Of a DNA stretch of 38,019 nucleotides, positions 19,440 through 24,998 are shown piece after piece. Positions within the stretch are counted from its first letter, which is position 1; the number at the start of each line of letters is the position of its first letter. Source of the DNA: a virus; the IMG/VR virus record IMGVR_UViG_3300027290_000004, positions 1 to 38,019 of that record. One strand, given 5' to 3'. Both the position numbers and the translations under genes were made by a program. The notes below the pieces were generated by a model. It saw only the letters and a program-made list of their open reading frames with translations, made no database searches and was not told where the DNA came from.

Positions 19440-19832
19440 ATGAATATATCTTTTAATCATTTCCATAAACTATTATCAGATCCAAGGTTTATAGTAAAAT
19501 ACAAGCATCCTGACTGTACTGATGTTCGGGAGTGTAGATTCAAACAAAACCTTCTTAAATTTTTTAAAGGCACAAACACTCTGTATGTTGATGCTGATCT
19601 GTGGTTTCTGGAAGAATACAACAAAGCAATATCTTATGACGAAGAATCGGGTTCTTTCATTCTTCGCAAGAAAGAATATGACATGGAAGAAACTGATGAA
19701 TTTGAAGTAGTCGAGGGGTGGGACGGATATTGTGAAACGAGACCGATTATAAAAGTACTCGACACATGGAAACTAATTCCGATTACGTTCACATTTTACG
19801 CAAGAGCATCAACAAAAGACTTGATAGGCTAA
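19440..19832 (+). CDS. Hypothetical protein, 130 aa
   Basis: I do not recognise this protein. It starts MNISFNHFHKLLSDPRFIVK, has an acidic middle (KKEYDMEETDEFEVVEGWDG) and ends ASTKDLIG. It directly follows the ligase gene. The tRNA-Gly promoter begins within its last codons. Confidence 0.6.
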   Translation: MNISFNHFHKLLSDPRFIVKYKHPDCTDVRECRFKQNLLKFFKGTNTLYVDADLWFLEEYNKAISYDEESGSFILRKKEYDMEETDEFEVVEGWDGYCETRPIIKVLDTWKLIPITFTFYARASTKDLIG

Positions 19833-19849
19833 CAGCCCCGTTGTATAAT
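19821..19849 (+). promoter_or_regulatory. Promoter of tRNA-Gly(UCC), TTGATA-N17-TATAAT
   Basis: The -35 TTGATA (19821-19826) and perfect -10 TATAAT (19844-19849) are 17 nt apart, with CAGCCCC in the spacer. tRNA-Gly starts 8 nt after the -10, so its 5' end is almost the transcription start. Confidence 0.8.
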
Positions 19850-19856
19850 TGTTTAC

Positions 19857-19932
19857 GCGGTAGTAGCTCAATTGGTAGGGCGTCTGACTTCCACTCAGAA
19901 TGTTGCAGGTTCGAGTCCTGTCTACCGCACCA
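19857..19932 (+). tRNA. tRNA-Gly(UCC)
   Basis: The acceptor GCGGTAG pairs with CTACCGC, with A73 and CCA. The anticodon arm TCTGA-CTTCCAC-TCAGA gives UCC. The T arm GCAGG-TTCGAGT-CCTGT is canonical. It has its own promoter. Confidence 0.9.
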
Positions 19933-19961
19933 CATTCAACCAAATCAACCAAATCAACATA

Positions 19962-20096
19962 ATGGATATAGACTCAATTATCACTACAATACCAAAATTG
20001 ATTTATTTCACAAGCATTGGATTTTTAGTTATATTGTACTTTGCATTGATTATCAAAGCATTGGTTATCGCACTCGATGCAATCATTGATTTCTAA
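19962..20096 (+). CDS. Small membrane protein, 44 aa
   Basis: The frame starts MDIDSIITTIPKLIYFTSIG and is one long hydrophobic stretch (about 13-40), so it is a likely single-pass membrane protein. The upstream extension of the frame would translate tRNA-Gly and is rejected. It is followed 3 nt later by the next gene. Confidence 0.55.
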   Translation: MDIDSIITTIPKLIYFTSIGFLVILYFALIIKALVIALDAIIDF

Positions 20097-20099
20097 AAT

Positions 20100-20396
20100 A
20101 TGAGTGGAGGGCATTTTGATTACAATCAATTTCGATTGACTGACATTTCGAGGGAAATCATGTCCCTTATTAATAGCAATGAAGTTCCAAATGAATTCAG
20201 GCAGGCTCGGAAGTATCCTACTGATATTTTAGATAAGTTTGAAGTAGCAATGATTATATTAGATACTGCTGCAGATATAGTACATCATATCGATTATCTT
20301 GTTGAAGGAGATATTGGAGAAGATACATTCAGGGAACTATATAACAAAGCAATCAAGGATTTTTGTACCAAACTTGCAGAACATCAACTTACTTAA
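20100..20396 (+). CDS. Hypothetical phage protein, 98 aa
   Basis: The N-terminus MSGGHFDYNQFRL matches a short protein type seen in many tailed phages and prophages, with no known function. The rest is helical and acidic. It is co-oriented with and close to the small membrane protein gene. Confidence 0.65.
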   Translation: MSGGHFDYNQFRLTDISREIMSLINSNEVPNEFRQARKYPTDILDKFEVAMIILDTAADIVHHIDYLVEGDIGEDTFRELYNKAIKDFCTKLAEHQLT

Positions 20397-20397
20397 C

Positions 20398-20405
20398 CTT
20401 AAATA
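20398..20405 (+). promoter_or_regulatory. Late-promoter-like octamer CTTAAATA
   Basis: This 6/8 match to the late octamer is followed by CTCTT and then ATG 5 nt after the octamer, the same spacing as the exact late box at 13629. Confidence 0.4.
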
Positions 20406-20410
20406 CTCTT

Positions 20411-20884
20411 ATGCCCACTAACGACCAATCTCTCATCTGTGAAGCGTACGCAGATCAAATCGCATCAAATGCATCCGACTCTGAAGAATATTCGATTTTT
20501 ATCGAAGCAGAACTAACTGCACCAGCGAAGACATCCAAAGCAATTCAAGCATTTGAAAACATTCTCAAACGATATGATCGAAATGGTGCAATAGCATTAA
20601 CTCCCGGGGGTGTATATACACGACCTTCAGGTGACAAGACTGTAGTTGAATATGATGCATATATTAAACGAGGGCGAAGATACATCAATCCAGAAGAAGA
20701 CAATTCGCGTTATCTTCCGTCATATATCGAATCAGCTATCTCTGACTTGTATGATGACCTTGAAGGTTATAACGGTACAGATGACATCGAATTGGAAGGC
20801 GAAGATGGAGATCCTCCAGAACACGTCTCAAGCTTCGAGATTCCTGGTGAGAGGGTGACTATCAGATACGTATTGAGCTACTAA
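20411..20884 (+). CDS. Hypothetical acidic protein, 157 aa
   Basis: I do not recognise this protein. It starts MPTNDQSLICEAYADQIASN and has an acidic C-terminal third (DDIELEGEDGDPPEH). An upstream Met at 20363 would overlap the previous gene and is less likely. A late-promoter-like box 5 nt before the ATG suggests late expression. Confidence 0.6.
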   Translation: MPTNDQSLICEAYADQIASNASDSEEYSIFIEAELTAPAKTSKAIQAFENILKRYDRNGAIALTPGGVYTRPSGDKTVVEYDAYIKRGRRYINPEEDNSRYLPSYIESAISDLYDDLEGYNGTDDIELEGEDGDPPEHVSSFEIPGERVTIRYVLSY

Positions 20885-20892
20885 TTTAAATT

Positions 20893-20972
20893 TGGCATGG
20901 ACGACTAGACGGACGCATGTCGAGGATATCCAACATCAGTTCAACTAGTGACTGCGGGAGAGAACCGCACAA
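20893..20972 (+). ncRNA. Candidate structured RNA before tRNA-Cys
   Basis: This segment is bounded by AATTT on both sides, like the tRNAs, but no cloverleaf or CCA fits. It contains a perfect hairpin TGCGG-GAGAGAA-CCGCA (20953-20969) and weaker CAGT/ACTG and CGAC/GTCG pairings. It ends in CACAATTT, a possible decayed form of the usual CCAATTT. It could be a decayed tRNA or a separate RNA. Confidence 0.35.
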
Positions 20973-20975
20973 TTT

Positions 20976-21051
20976 GGATGGCGACCCGGCTAGTGAAGGG
21001 CTACGTCTGCAAAACGTTTGTTGTTGAGTGCGATTCTCAAGCCATCCTCCA
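20976..21051 (+). tRNA. tRNA-Cys(GCA), A18/G55 type
   Basis: The acceptor GGATGGC pairs perfectly with GCCATCC. U73, universal for Cys, and CCA are encoded. The anticodon loop CTGCAAA gives GCA. The D loop GGCTAGTGAA carries AG at the 18/19 position and the T arm is TTGAG-TGCGATT-CTCAA (G55). Confidence 0.9.
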
Positions 21052-21061
21052 ATTTTAAAAC

Positions 21062-21406
21062 ATGCACACTATACATACAACCACTACAAACAATCAATCT
21101 AAACAAGAAGAGCCCCAACGCACTTCTTTGATGGTAGCTCCTACTAAATTCTATATTTGGTGTAAAAGCAAATTCAACATGGCACTAATTTTAAGCATCG
21201 GGTTCCTTTTAGTGCAGGGAGTTAATGGGCAAAATTCTTTTCGATTAAATACATTAGGTTCTGACGGGCCTGATGGTATTTGTGTGCGGAATGGAAATCA
21301 ATGGGATTGCTATGGGCAACATATTAGCGCACCCGAACCAACGAACCCAGGAGTCCTGATGACAGCAGCGGGGGTAGCAGTTATGATGAAAAGAAAGAGG
21401 CATTAA
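21062..21406 (+). CDS. Small secreted protein with PEP-CTERM-like sorting tail
   Basis: This 114-aa protein has a hydrophobic signal-like segment (about 40-54, MALILSIGFLLVQGV) followed by NGQNS, then a short mature part with two Cys. The C-terminus has the tripartite PEP-CTERM pattern: A-P-E-P-T (90-94), a hydrophobic helix (97-109) and a basic cluster KRKRH. In bacteria such tails are processed by exosortase in species that make exopolysaccharide. Alternative starts are at 21131 and 21179, the latter right at the hydrophobic core. A phage copy would need a host exosortase. Confidence 0.65.
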   Translation: MHTIHTTTTNNQSKQEEPQRTSLMVAPTKFYIWCKSKFNMALILSIGFLLVQGVNGQNSFRLNTLGSDGPDGICVRNGNQWDCYGQHISAPEPTNPGVLMTAAGVAVMMKRKRH

Positions 21407-21441
21407 TTTCTTTTGATTTTTAAAAAACAAACAATAAGATG

Positions 21442-21470
21442 TTGATTTAACACACACCACAAAGTATAAT
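21442..21470 (+). promoter_or_regulatory. Strong promoter, TTGATT-N17-TATAAT
   Basis: The -35 TTGATT (21442-21447) and perfect -10 TATAAT (21465-21470) have a 17-nt spacer with ACACCAC. The ATG of the barrel gene is 36 nt after the -10, so this one has a leader of about 29 nt. Confidence 0.85.
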
Positions 21471-21505
21471 ATAAACGAAGATAACATCTTCAACAAAATC
21501 AAATT

Positions 21506-21994
21506 ATGAAAACAAAACTACTATCACTAGTAATGGCACTCGCAACACAAATGGCATTTGCAGGCTCTCCTGTAACACCTCCAACCCCTGCTACACCAGA
21601 AGTTGGATCCACAGGATGGGTTTCAAAGGCATTCACAACTGTGGTCCTTGACAATGGTGATGAAACAGTCGGTGGAGGTTTGAGTCTTGAAGCTCCAGTT
21701 GTAGGCGATCTGAAAGCAGAACTTACTGTTGGTGTAGCAGATGACCTTTATACCGTAGGTGGTAATCTTCTCTATTACGTCCCCGTAGGAGAGAAGCTTT
21801 CTGTATATGGCTTGGCGGGCGGTGCTTATGAATTCGATACAGATCAATGGACCGTACGAACCGGTGGCGGTCTAAGTTATAGTCTTACTAATACCCTCAA
21901 TCTGTTTGCAGATGCAACCTACAATTTCCTTGTAGAGAATGATGCCAAGGATGGCGTCGTTGCAATTCGAGCAGGTGTTGGGTTTAAGTTCTGA
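21506..21994 (+). CDS. Outer-membrane beta-barrel protein
   Basis: This 162-aa protein has a clear signal peptide (MKTKLLSLVMALATQMAFA) cleaved after AFA. A Pro/Thr-rich linker follows, then alternating amphipathic strands with Gly and aromatic residues (VGGNLLYYVPVGEKLSVYGLAGG). It ends in AGVGFKF with a terminal Phe, the usual outer-membrane insertion signal. It is probably an 8-stranded barrel. Phage-encoded outer-membrane proteins can block superinfection or alter adhesion. Its own strong promoter fits early, high expression. Confidence 0.8.
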   Translation: MKTKLLSLVMALATQMAFAGSPVTPPTPATPEVGSTGWVSKAFTTVVLDNGDETVGGGLSLEAPVVGDLKAELTVGVADDLYTVGGNLLYYVPVGEKLSVYGLAGGAYEFDTDQWTVRTGGGLSYSLTNTLNLFADATYNFLVENDAKDGVVAIRAGVGFKF

Positions 21995-22066
21995 TTATAC
22001 TGATCTGAATAGGCGAACGCCACCTGGTAAAGTGCGTGACAGCCGGAGAGACGGCCTCGTTAATTT
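21995..22066 (+). ncRNA. Candidate structured RNA after barrel gene
   Basis: This gap holds GGCG-AA-CGCC and GCCG-GAGAGA-CGGC (22042-22055) hairpins. The second shares a GAGAGA loop with the unit before tRNA-Cys. There is no reading frame or cloverleaf. It may end the barrel transcript or be a processed RNA of the tRNA array. Confidence 0.35.
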
Positions 22067-22141
22067 GGGTGGTTCGTATAACGGATAGTACGCAACGCTA
22101 CGGACGTTGAGACAGGGGTTCGATTCCTCTACTGCCCACCA
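22067..22141 (+). tRNA. tRNA-Arg(ACG)
   Basis: The acceptor GGGTGGT pairs with ACTGCCC through G-U pairs, with A73 and CCA. The anticodon arm CAACG-CTACGGA-CGTTG gives ACG, normally edited to ICG by the host. The T arm is AGGGG-TTCGATT-CCTCT. Confidence 0.85.
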
Positions 22142-22144
22142 TAT

Positions 22145-22219
22145 GCCCAGTTCGTTCAACGGATAGGACAGCGGTCTTCTAAACCGCGAATAGAGGTTCG
22201 ATTCCTCTACTGGGTACCA
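22145..22219 (+). tRNA. tRNA-Arg(UCU)
   Basis: The acceptor GCCCAGT pairs with ACTGGGT, with A73 and CCA. The anticodon arm GCGGT-CTTCTAA-ACCGC gives UCU. The T arm AGAGG-TTCGATT-CCTCT is canonical. It starts 3 nt after tRNA-Arg(ACG). Confidence 0.9.
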
Positions 22220-22229
22220 TTTTCCATAT

Positions 22230-22306
22230 AGCCACGTGATGTAATTGGTAAACGTGACGGTCTCAAAAACTGTTTTCTATGGGTTCGAGTCCCATCGTGG
22301 CTACCA
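22230..22306 (+). tRNA. tRNA-Leu(CAA) with short variable loop
   Basis: The acceptor AGCCACG pairs perfectly with CGTGGCT, with A73 and CCA. The anticodon arm ACGGT-CTCAAAA-ACTGT gives CAA. The variable loop is only TTTCT, whereas bacterial Leu tRNAs have a long variable arm. The D loop AATTGGTAA and T loop TTCGAGT are canonical. Confidence 0.8.
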
Positions 22307-22307
22307 T

Positions 22308-22384
22308 GCCCTGTGTAGCATATTTAGTTAATGTCTTCGCCTGTGAAGCGAACGAAGATGGTGCAATTCCATCCCAGGGAACCA
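22308..22384 (+). tRNA. tRNA-His(GUG), A18/G55 type
   Basis: The anticodon arm TTCGC-CTGTGAA-GCGAA gives GUG. The acceptor core CCCTG/CAGGG is flanked by mismatches. There is no G-1 and the discriminator is A73 instead of the usual C73; a U-1/A73 pair is possible. The D loop ATTTAGTTA carries AG and the T loop TGCAATT carries G55. CCA is encoded. It starts 1 nt after tRNA-Leu(CAA). Confidence 0.8.
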
Positions 22385-22528
22385 ATTCGCGAATAGTTAA
22401 TGGTATCGTTCGAAAGATACTAAAGACTAACTGAGACCCCCATTTCGAAGTTTATAGGTTGAACACCGCAGTTAATCGGTGCGGGAGGTGTGTTCGAGTG
22501 CACACGATGGATCAGGTCTCGACAATTT
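22385..22528 (+). ncRNA. Candidate structured, cloverleaf-like RNA
   Basis: Between tRNA-His and tRNA-Leu lies a unit closed by GAGACC (22433-22438) and GGTCTC (22515-22520), with an inner CCAT/ATGG pairing. Inside are three hairpins: TTCGA/TTGAA, CACCG-CAGTTAAT-CGGTG, and GTGTG-TTCGAGTG-CACAC. The layout mimics a tRNA cloverleaf, but both the anticodon-like and T-like loops have 8 nt and the end is CGACAATTT, not CCA. A preceding AGTTA/GTATC double hairpin lies at 22393-22431. Confidence 0.45.
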
Positions 22529-22534
22529 ACATAT

Positions 22535-22608
22535 GCCCGCATAGCCCAATCGGTAGAGGCACTTGACTTAGGATCAAGAGGTTGGGGGTTCGAATCCCTC
22601 TGCGGGTA
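22535..22608 (+). tRNA. tRNA-Leu(UAG) with short variable loop, no encoded CCA
   Basis: The acceptor GCCCGCA pairs with TGCGGGT, followed by A73 and CTT, so CCA is added post-transcriptionally. The anticodon arm CTTGA-CTTAGGA-TCAAG gives UAG. The variable loop is AGGTT (5 nt). The T arm is GGGGG-TTCGAAT-CCCTC. Confidence 0.8.
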
Positions 22609-22616
22609 CTTTTTAT

Positions 22617-22697
22617 GGGAGTGTTAGCGTAGCGGCCGAACGCACCAGTTTTACACACTGGCAATCATCACAGGTTCGAATCCTGTCGCTCCTACCA
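22617..22697 (+). tRNA. tRNA-Val(UAC)
   Basis: The acceptor GGGAGTG pairs with CGCTCCT, with A73 and CCA. The anticodon arm CCAGT-TTTACAC-ACTGG gives UAC. The D arm is GCGT-AGCGGCCGA-ACGC and the T arm ACAGG-TTCGAAT-CCTGT. The variable loop has 8 nt and one extra base lies between acceptor and D stem. Confidence 0.8.
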
Positions 22698-22703
22698 TTT
22701 CAT

Positions 22704-22780
22704 GGCTATATGACGTAATTGGTAAACGTATTGCATTGAGGATGCAAGTTTTGCAGGTTCGAGTCCTGTTATAGCCACCA
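22704..22780 (+). tRNA. tRNA-Leu(GAG) with short variable loop
   Basis: The acceptor GGCTATA pairs perfectly with TATAGCC, with A73 and CCA. The anticodon arm TTGCA-TTGAGGA-TGCAA gives GAG. The variable loop is GTTTT (5 nt). It resembles tRNA-Leu(CAA) in its D arm (ACGT-AATTGGTAA-ACGT). This is the last tRNA of the cluster. Confidence 0.8.
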
Positions 22781-22815
22781 TTTTACTTCATACACTTATA
22801 TCCTTCTATTTGTGG

Positions 22816-22823
22816 CATAAGTA
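22816..22823 (+). promoter_or_regulatory. Late-promoter-like octamer CATAAGTA
   Basis: This 6/8 match to TATAAATA lies 6 nt before the ATG of the next gene, the same geometry as other late boxes here. Late timing fits a cell-wall-acting product. Confidence 0.45.
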
Positions 22824-22829
22824 TTTTAC

Positions 22830-23411
22830 ATGCCATTTATACCAGCAAGCAGACCTCAAATCACGAAGGAAGAGCTACTAAGCCAAGTAGCTGCAAAGTA
22901 TCCAGACTTCAAACCAGGAGATAATCTGTGGTTTTGCGGAGTTCGAGGTTACTATAAGAAGACTATGGGTAATCCATTATCAAACGATCGAGGAATCTAT
23001 GATGATGCTATTTTCATCATTTCTCCTAATGTATTTGCTTCATACAACGCAAATACTGACCCATCAGTCTATCGCAAGCAAACACGCACACGTAAAGGGA
23101 TTGCTGTGCTGCAACCAGGGGTGTGGCCTGTATATGCCTTTGATACACACAATGGAAGTAGACCACATCCAGCGATCTGCCAACGCAGGGGTGAGGTAAC
23201 AGTTAAAAGAGATGGTGGTGTATTGGACACTGGATGGTTTGGAATCAACATTCATAGGGGAGGTATTAATGGAACGTCATCCGAAGGATGTCAAACATTT
23301 CCACCTAGCCAATGGACTGCGTTCTATAATGCGGCCAAAACAGAAGCGATCCGCTTATATGGACAAGACTTTGCAAAAGAAACATTTACGTATGTGCTGA
23401 TTGAGAATTGA
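22830..23411 (+). CDS. L,D-transpeptidase (YkuD)-like protein, possible endolysin or wall enzyme
   Basis: This 193-aa protein has a C-terminal segment FGINIHRGGINGTSSEGCQTF with His142 and Cys154. This fits the H...S-x-G-C active-site pattern of YkuD-type L,D-transpeptidases. No signal peptide is visible. It could cleave or cross-link peptidoglycan. A late-promoter-like box and nearby holin/spanin candidates suggest a role in lysis or in a virion enzyme, but the match is by motif only. Confidence 0.6.
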   Translation: MPFIPASRPQITKEELLSQVAAKYPDFKPGDNLWFCGVRGYYKKTMGNPLSNDRGIYDDAIFIISPNVFASYNANTDPSVYRKQTRTRKGIAVLQPGVWPVYAFDTHNGSRPHPAICQRRGEVTVKRDGGVLDTGWFGINIHRGGINGTSSEGCQTFPPSQWTAFYNAAKTEAIRLYGQDFAKETFTYVLIEN

Positions 23412-23412
23412 G

Positions 23413-23441
23413 TTGATTGCGTACACGCCAGCGGCGATATT
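23413..23441 (+). promoter_or_regulatory. Promoter, TTGATT-N17-GATATT
   Basis: The -35 TTGATT (23413-23418) and -10 GATATT (23436-23441) have a 17-nt spacer with ACGCCAG. The ATG at 23447 is 5 nt downstream, predicting a leaderless mRNA. It begins 1 nt after the upstream stop. Confidence 0.8.
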
Positions 23442-23446
23442 AAAAC

Positions 23447-24463
23447 ATGCAAATCATCGACGACCTCAAATCAGAAATCAAATCCTACAACGTTCGGCCA
23501 TTCAGTGCGGCAGATCTTAATTGCAGCAAAGATGGCGTTTACATCCACGACAATAAGATCAATACGACACAGTTCAACGATCTCATGGATGTGATTGGCC
23601 TTCGAGCTCGCCTTACTAATGGTGTGCTCAAGGAACCAGATCAAAATTGGAAGCCGTTGCAAGAGGCTCTGCAGACCATCGATCGCAACAAGCGGTTTGG
23701 TTATATTGCGGACAAGAAAGAGAATATTACCTGTGTGATCAAAGACGGACCATCTGAAGCGACCCAGCTAGACTACGATGATCGTATTGATGATTTGGTG
23801 AATAGCATCATCGCCTCTGAAAATAGCATTAGCCGTGCCTATTTCAGTCCAGAGAATGCAACCTTCTTCATTGACACTACTGGATCTGATGAAATCAATT
23901 GTGGTGATGGTGATCTTTGGAAATTTGGTGTGACTACTCAGATCGGTCTCGTATCACAGAAATATTCAAATTATTTCCTCCGTTTGCTGTGCACGAATGG
24001 GATGACAACTCGTGAGAATCTTGTTTACCGCCAAGCCCATAAAACAAAGAATGTTGGGCGTCAGTTCCTTAACTTCATCAAAGAAAACAATGCATCTTCT
24101 TTGATTGCCCCGCGGGTAGAAAAGATGAAGAACCATCGTGCATCATTCTACGAAATGGAAGCAGTTGCTGATGTATTGACTACAGACCAACAAGATGTCC
24201 TGATGCCTGATTGGTATCTCGATACTATCATCGAACATAAGAATCGTGGTATCGATCTTAGCGAAATGCCAGCAAAGCAACAGCGTTTGGTTTATACGAA
24301 AGTCAATAACTACGATGTCTTCAATTTGGCTACGGCTCTCTCGAGCCATCACCGAGATGAAATTGGCACCAATACCGCGTTGGGTCTTAATAAGGTTGCT
24401 GGCGAAATGTTCATCAACGGACCACAACTCCTGCACAATGTGATCAATATTTACGATAATTGA
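23447..24463 (+). CDS. DUF932-like phage protein, 338 aa
   Basis: The protein matches the DUF932 type found in phages and plasmids, including the characteristic YFLRLLCTNGMTTRENLVYR segment near residues 180-200 and a C-terminal TALSSHHRDEIG-NTALGLNKVAGE region. Its function is unknown; family members are often encoded near replication or anti-restriction genes. It has its own promoter 5 nt upstream of the ATG. Confidence 0.7.
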   Translation: MQIIDDLKSEIKSYNVRPFSAADLNCSKDGVYIHDNKINTTQFNDLMDVIGLRARLTNGVLKEPDQNWKPLQEALQTIDRNKRFGYIADKKENITCVIKDGPSEATQLDYDDRIDDLVNSIIASENSISRAYFSPENATFFIDTTGSDEINCGDGDLWKFGVTTQIGLVSQKYSNYFLRLLCTNGMTTRENLVYRQAHKTKNVGRQFLNFIKENNASSLIAPRVEKMKNHRASFYEMEAVADVLTTDQQDVLMPDWYLDTIIEHKNRGIDLSEMPAKQQRLVYTKVNNYDVFNLATALSSHHRDEIGTNTALGLNKVAGEMFINGPQLLHNVINIYDN

Positions 24464-24480
24464 TATGGCGAGCCAAATAG

Positions 24481-24509
24481 TTATCAATACCTTAAATAAG
24501 TATTGATAA
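24481..24509 (+). promoter_or_regulatory. Hairpin with late-like box in loop, before holin candidate
   Basis: TTATCAATAC and GTATTGATAA form a perfect 10-bp stem around a 9-nt loop CTTAAATAA, which contains CTTAAATA, a 6/8 late-octamer match. The holin-candidate ATG is 4 nt after the stem. It may be a terminator for the upstream gene, a translation block on early mRNA, or both. Confidence 0.45.
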
Positions 24510-24513
24510 TAAA

Positions 24514-24843
24514 ATGGATACAGAAAAAACTATTGTTGATCGATTCGCCGAAGGCGGTTGGATTGTTTCTCTCATAGGAGCCGGTGGTATGCTGGCTAGA
24601 ATCTTACACAGCAATGCAAAGTATAGCATCGGTTCTTATGTGAGAAAAATCCTTGCCGCTGGAATTTCAAGTAGCATTTCATGGTTCATACTCGAGCAAT
24701 CAGATTTCAGTAGCTTTACTAAAGCATTAATTTACGGCATAGTTGGGGTTGTAAGCCCCGAGGTAATTGAAGGAGTGATTTTGATTTTCAAAAAATTCTT
24801 CGAAAAGCCCCAATTAATCATTGATTTCATTTTGAGACGTTAG
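24514..24843 (+). CDS. Putative holin
   Basis: This 109-aa protein has three hydrophobic segments (about 14-30 GGWIVSLIGAGGMLARIL, 46-63 and 70-97 ALIYGIVGVVSPEVIEGVILIF) separated by short basic stretches, the usual layout of small phage holins. It would form membrane lesions at lysis. Spanin candidates lie 1.5 kb downstream. The call is from topology only. Confidence 0.55.
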   Translation: MDTEKTIVDRFAEGGWIVSLIGAGGMLARILHSNAKYSIGSYVRKILAAGISSSISWFILEQSDFSSFTKALIYGIVGVVSPEVIEGVILIFKKFFEKPQLIIDFILRR

Positions 24844-24854
24844 TAATATAACAT

Positions 24855-24998
24855 ATGAGCAAATTTCAAGCAGGCAAAGGACCAAAGCGACGTAAAGGAG
24901 AAAATCCTAAAAAGTTTAGCAACGGCTGGGATTTGATTAATTGGTCTTCAAAAAATAAAAAAGACATGAATGAACCAGGAGGCAGCGTCAAACCATGA
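24855..24998 (+). CDS. Small basic protein, 47 aa
   Basis: The frame starts MSKFQAGKGPKRRKGENPKK and is strongly basic in its first 20 residues. Its TGA overlaps the next ATG (ATGA), which supports real coupled translation. It is not recognised and could bind nucleic acid. Confidence 0.5.
   Translation: MSKFQAGKGPKRRKGENPKKFSNGWDLINWSSKNKKDMNEPGGSVKP

Noticed and set aside
19766-20089. Rightward frame across tRNA-Gly(UCC)
   Set aside because: It includes the tRNA in translation and lacks a start that avoids it.
22385-22528. Functional tRNA-Asn
   Set aside because: The anticodon-like loop has eight bases with no U33, the T-like loop has eight bases, and there is no CCA end.
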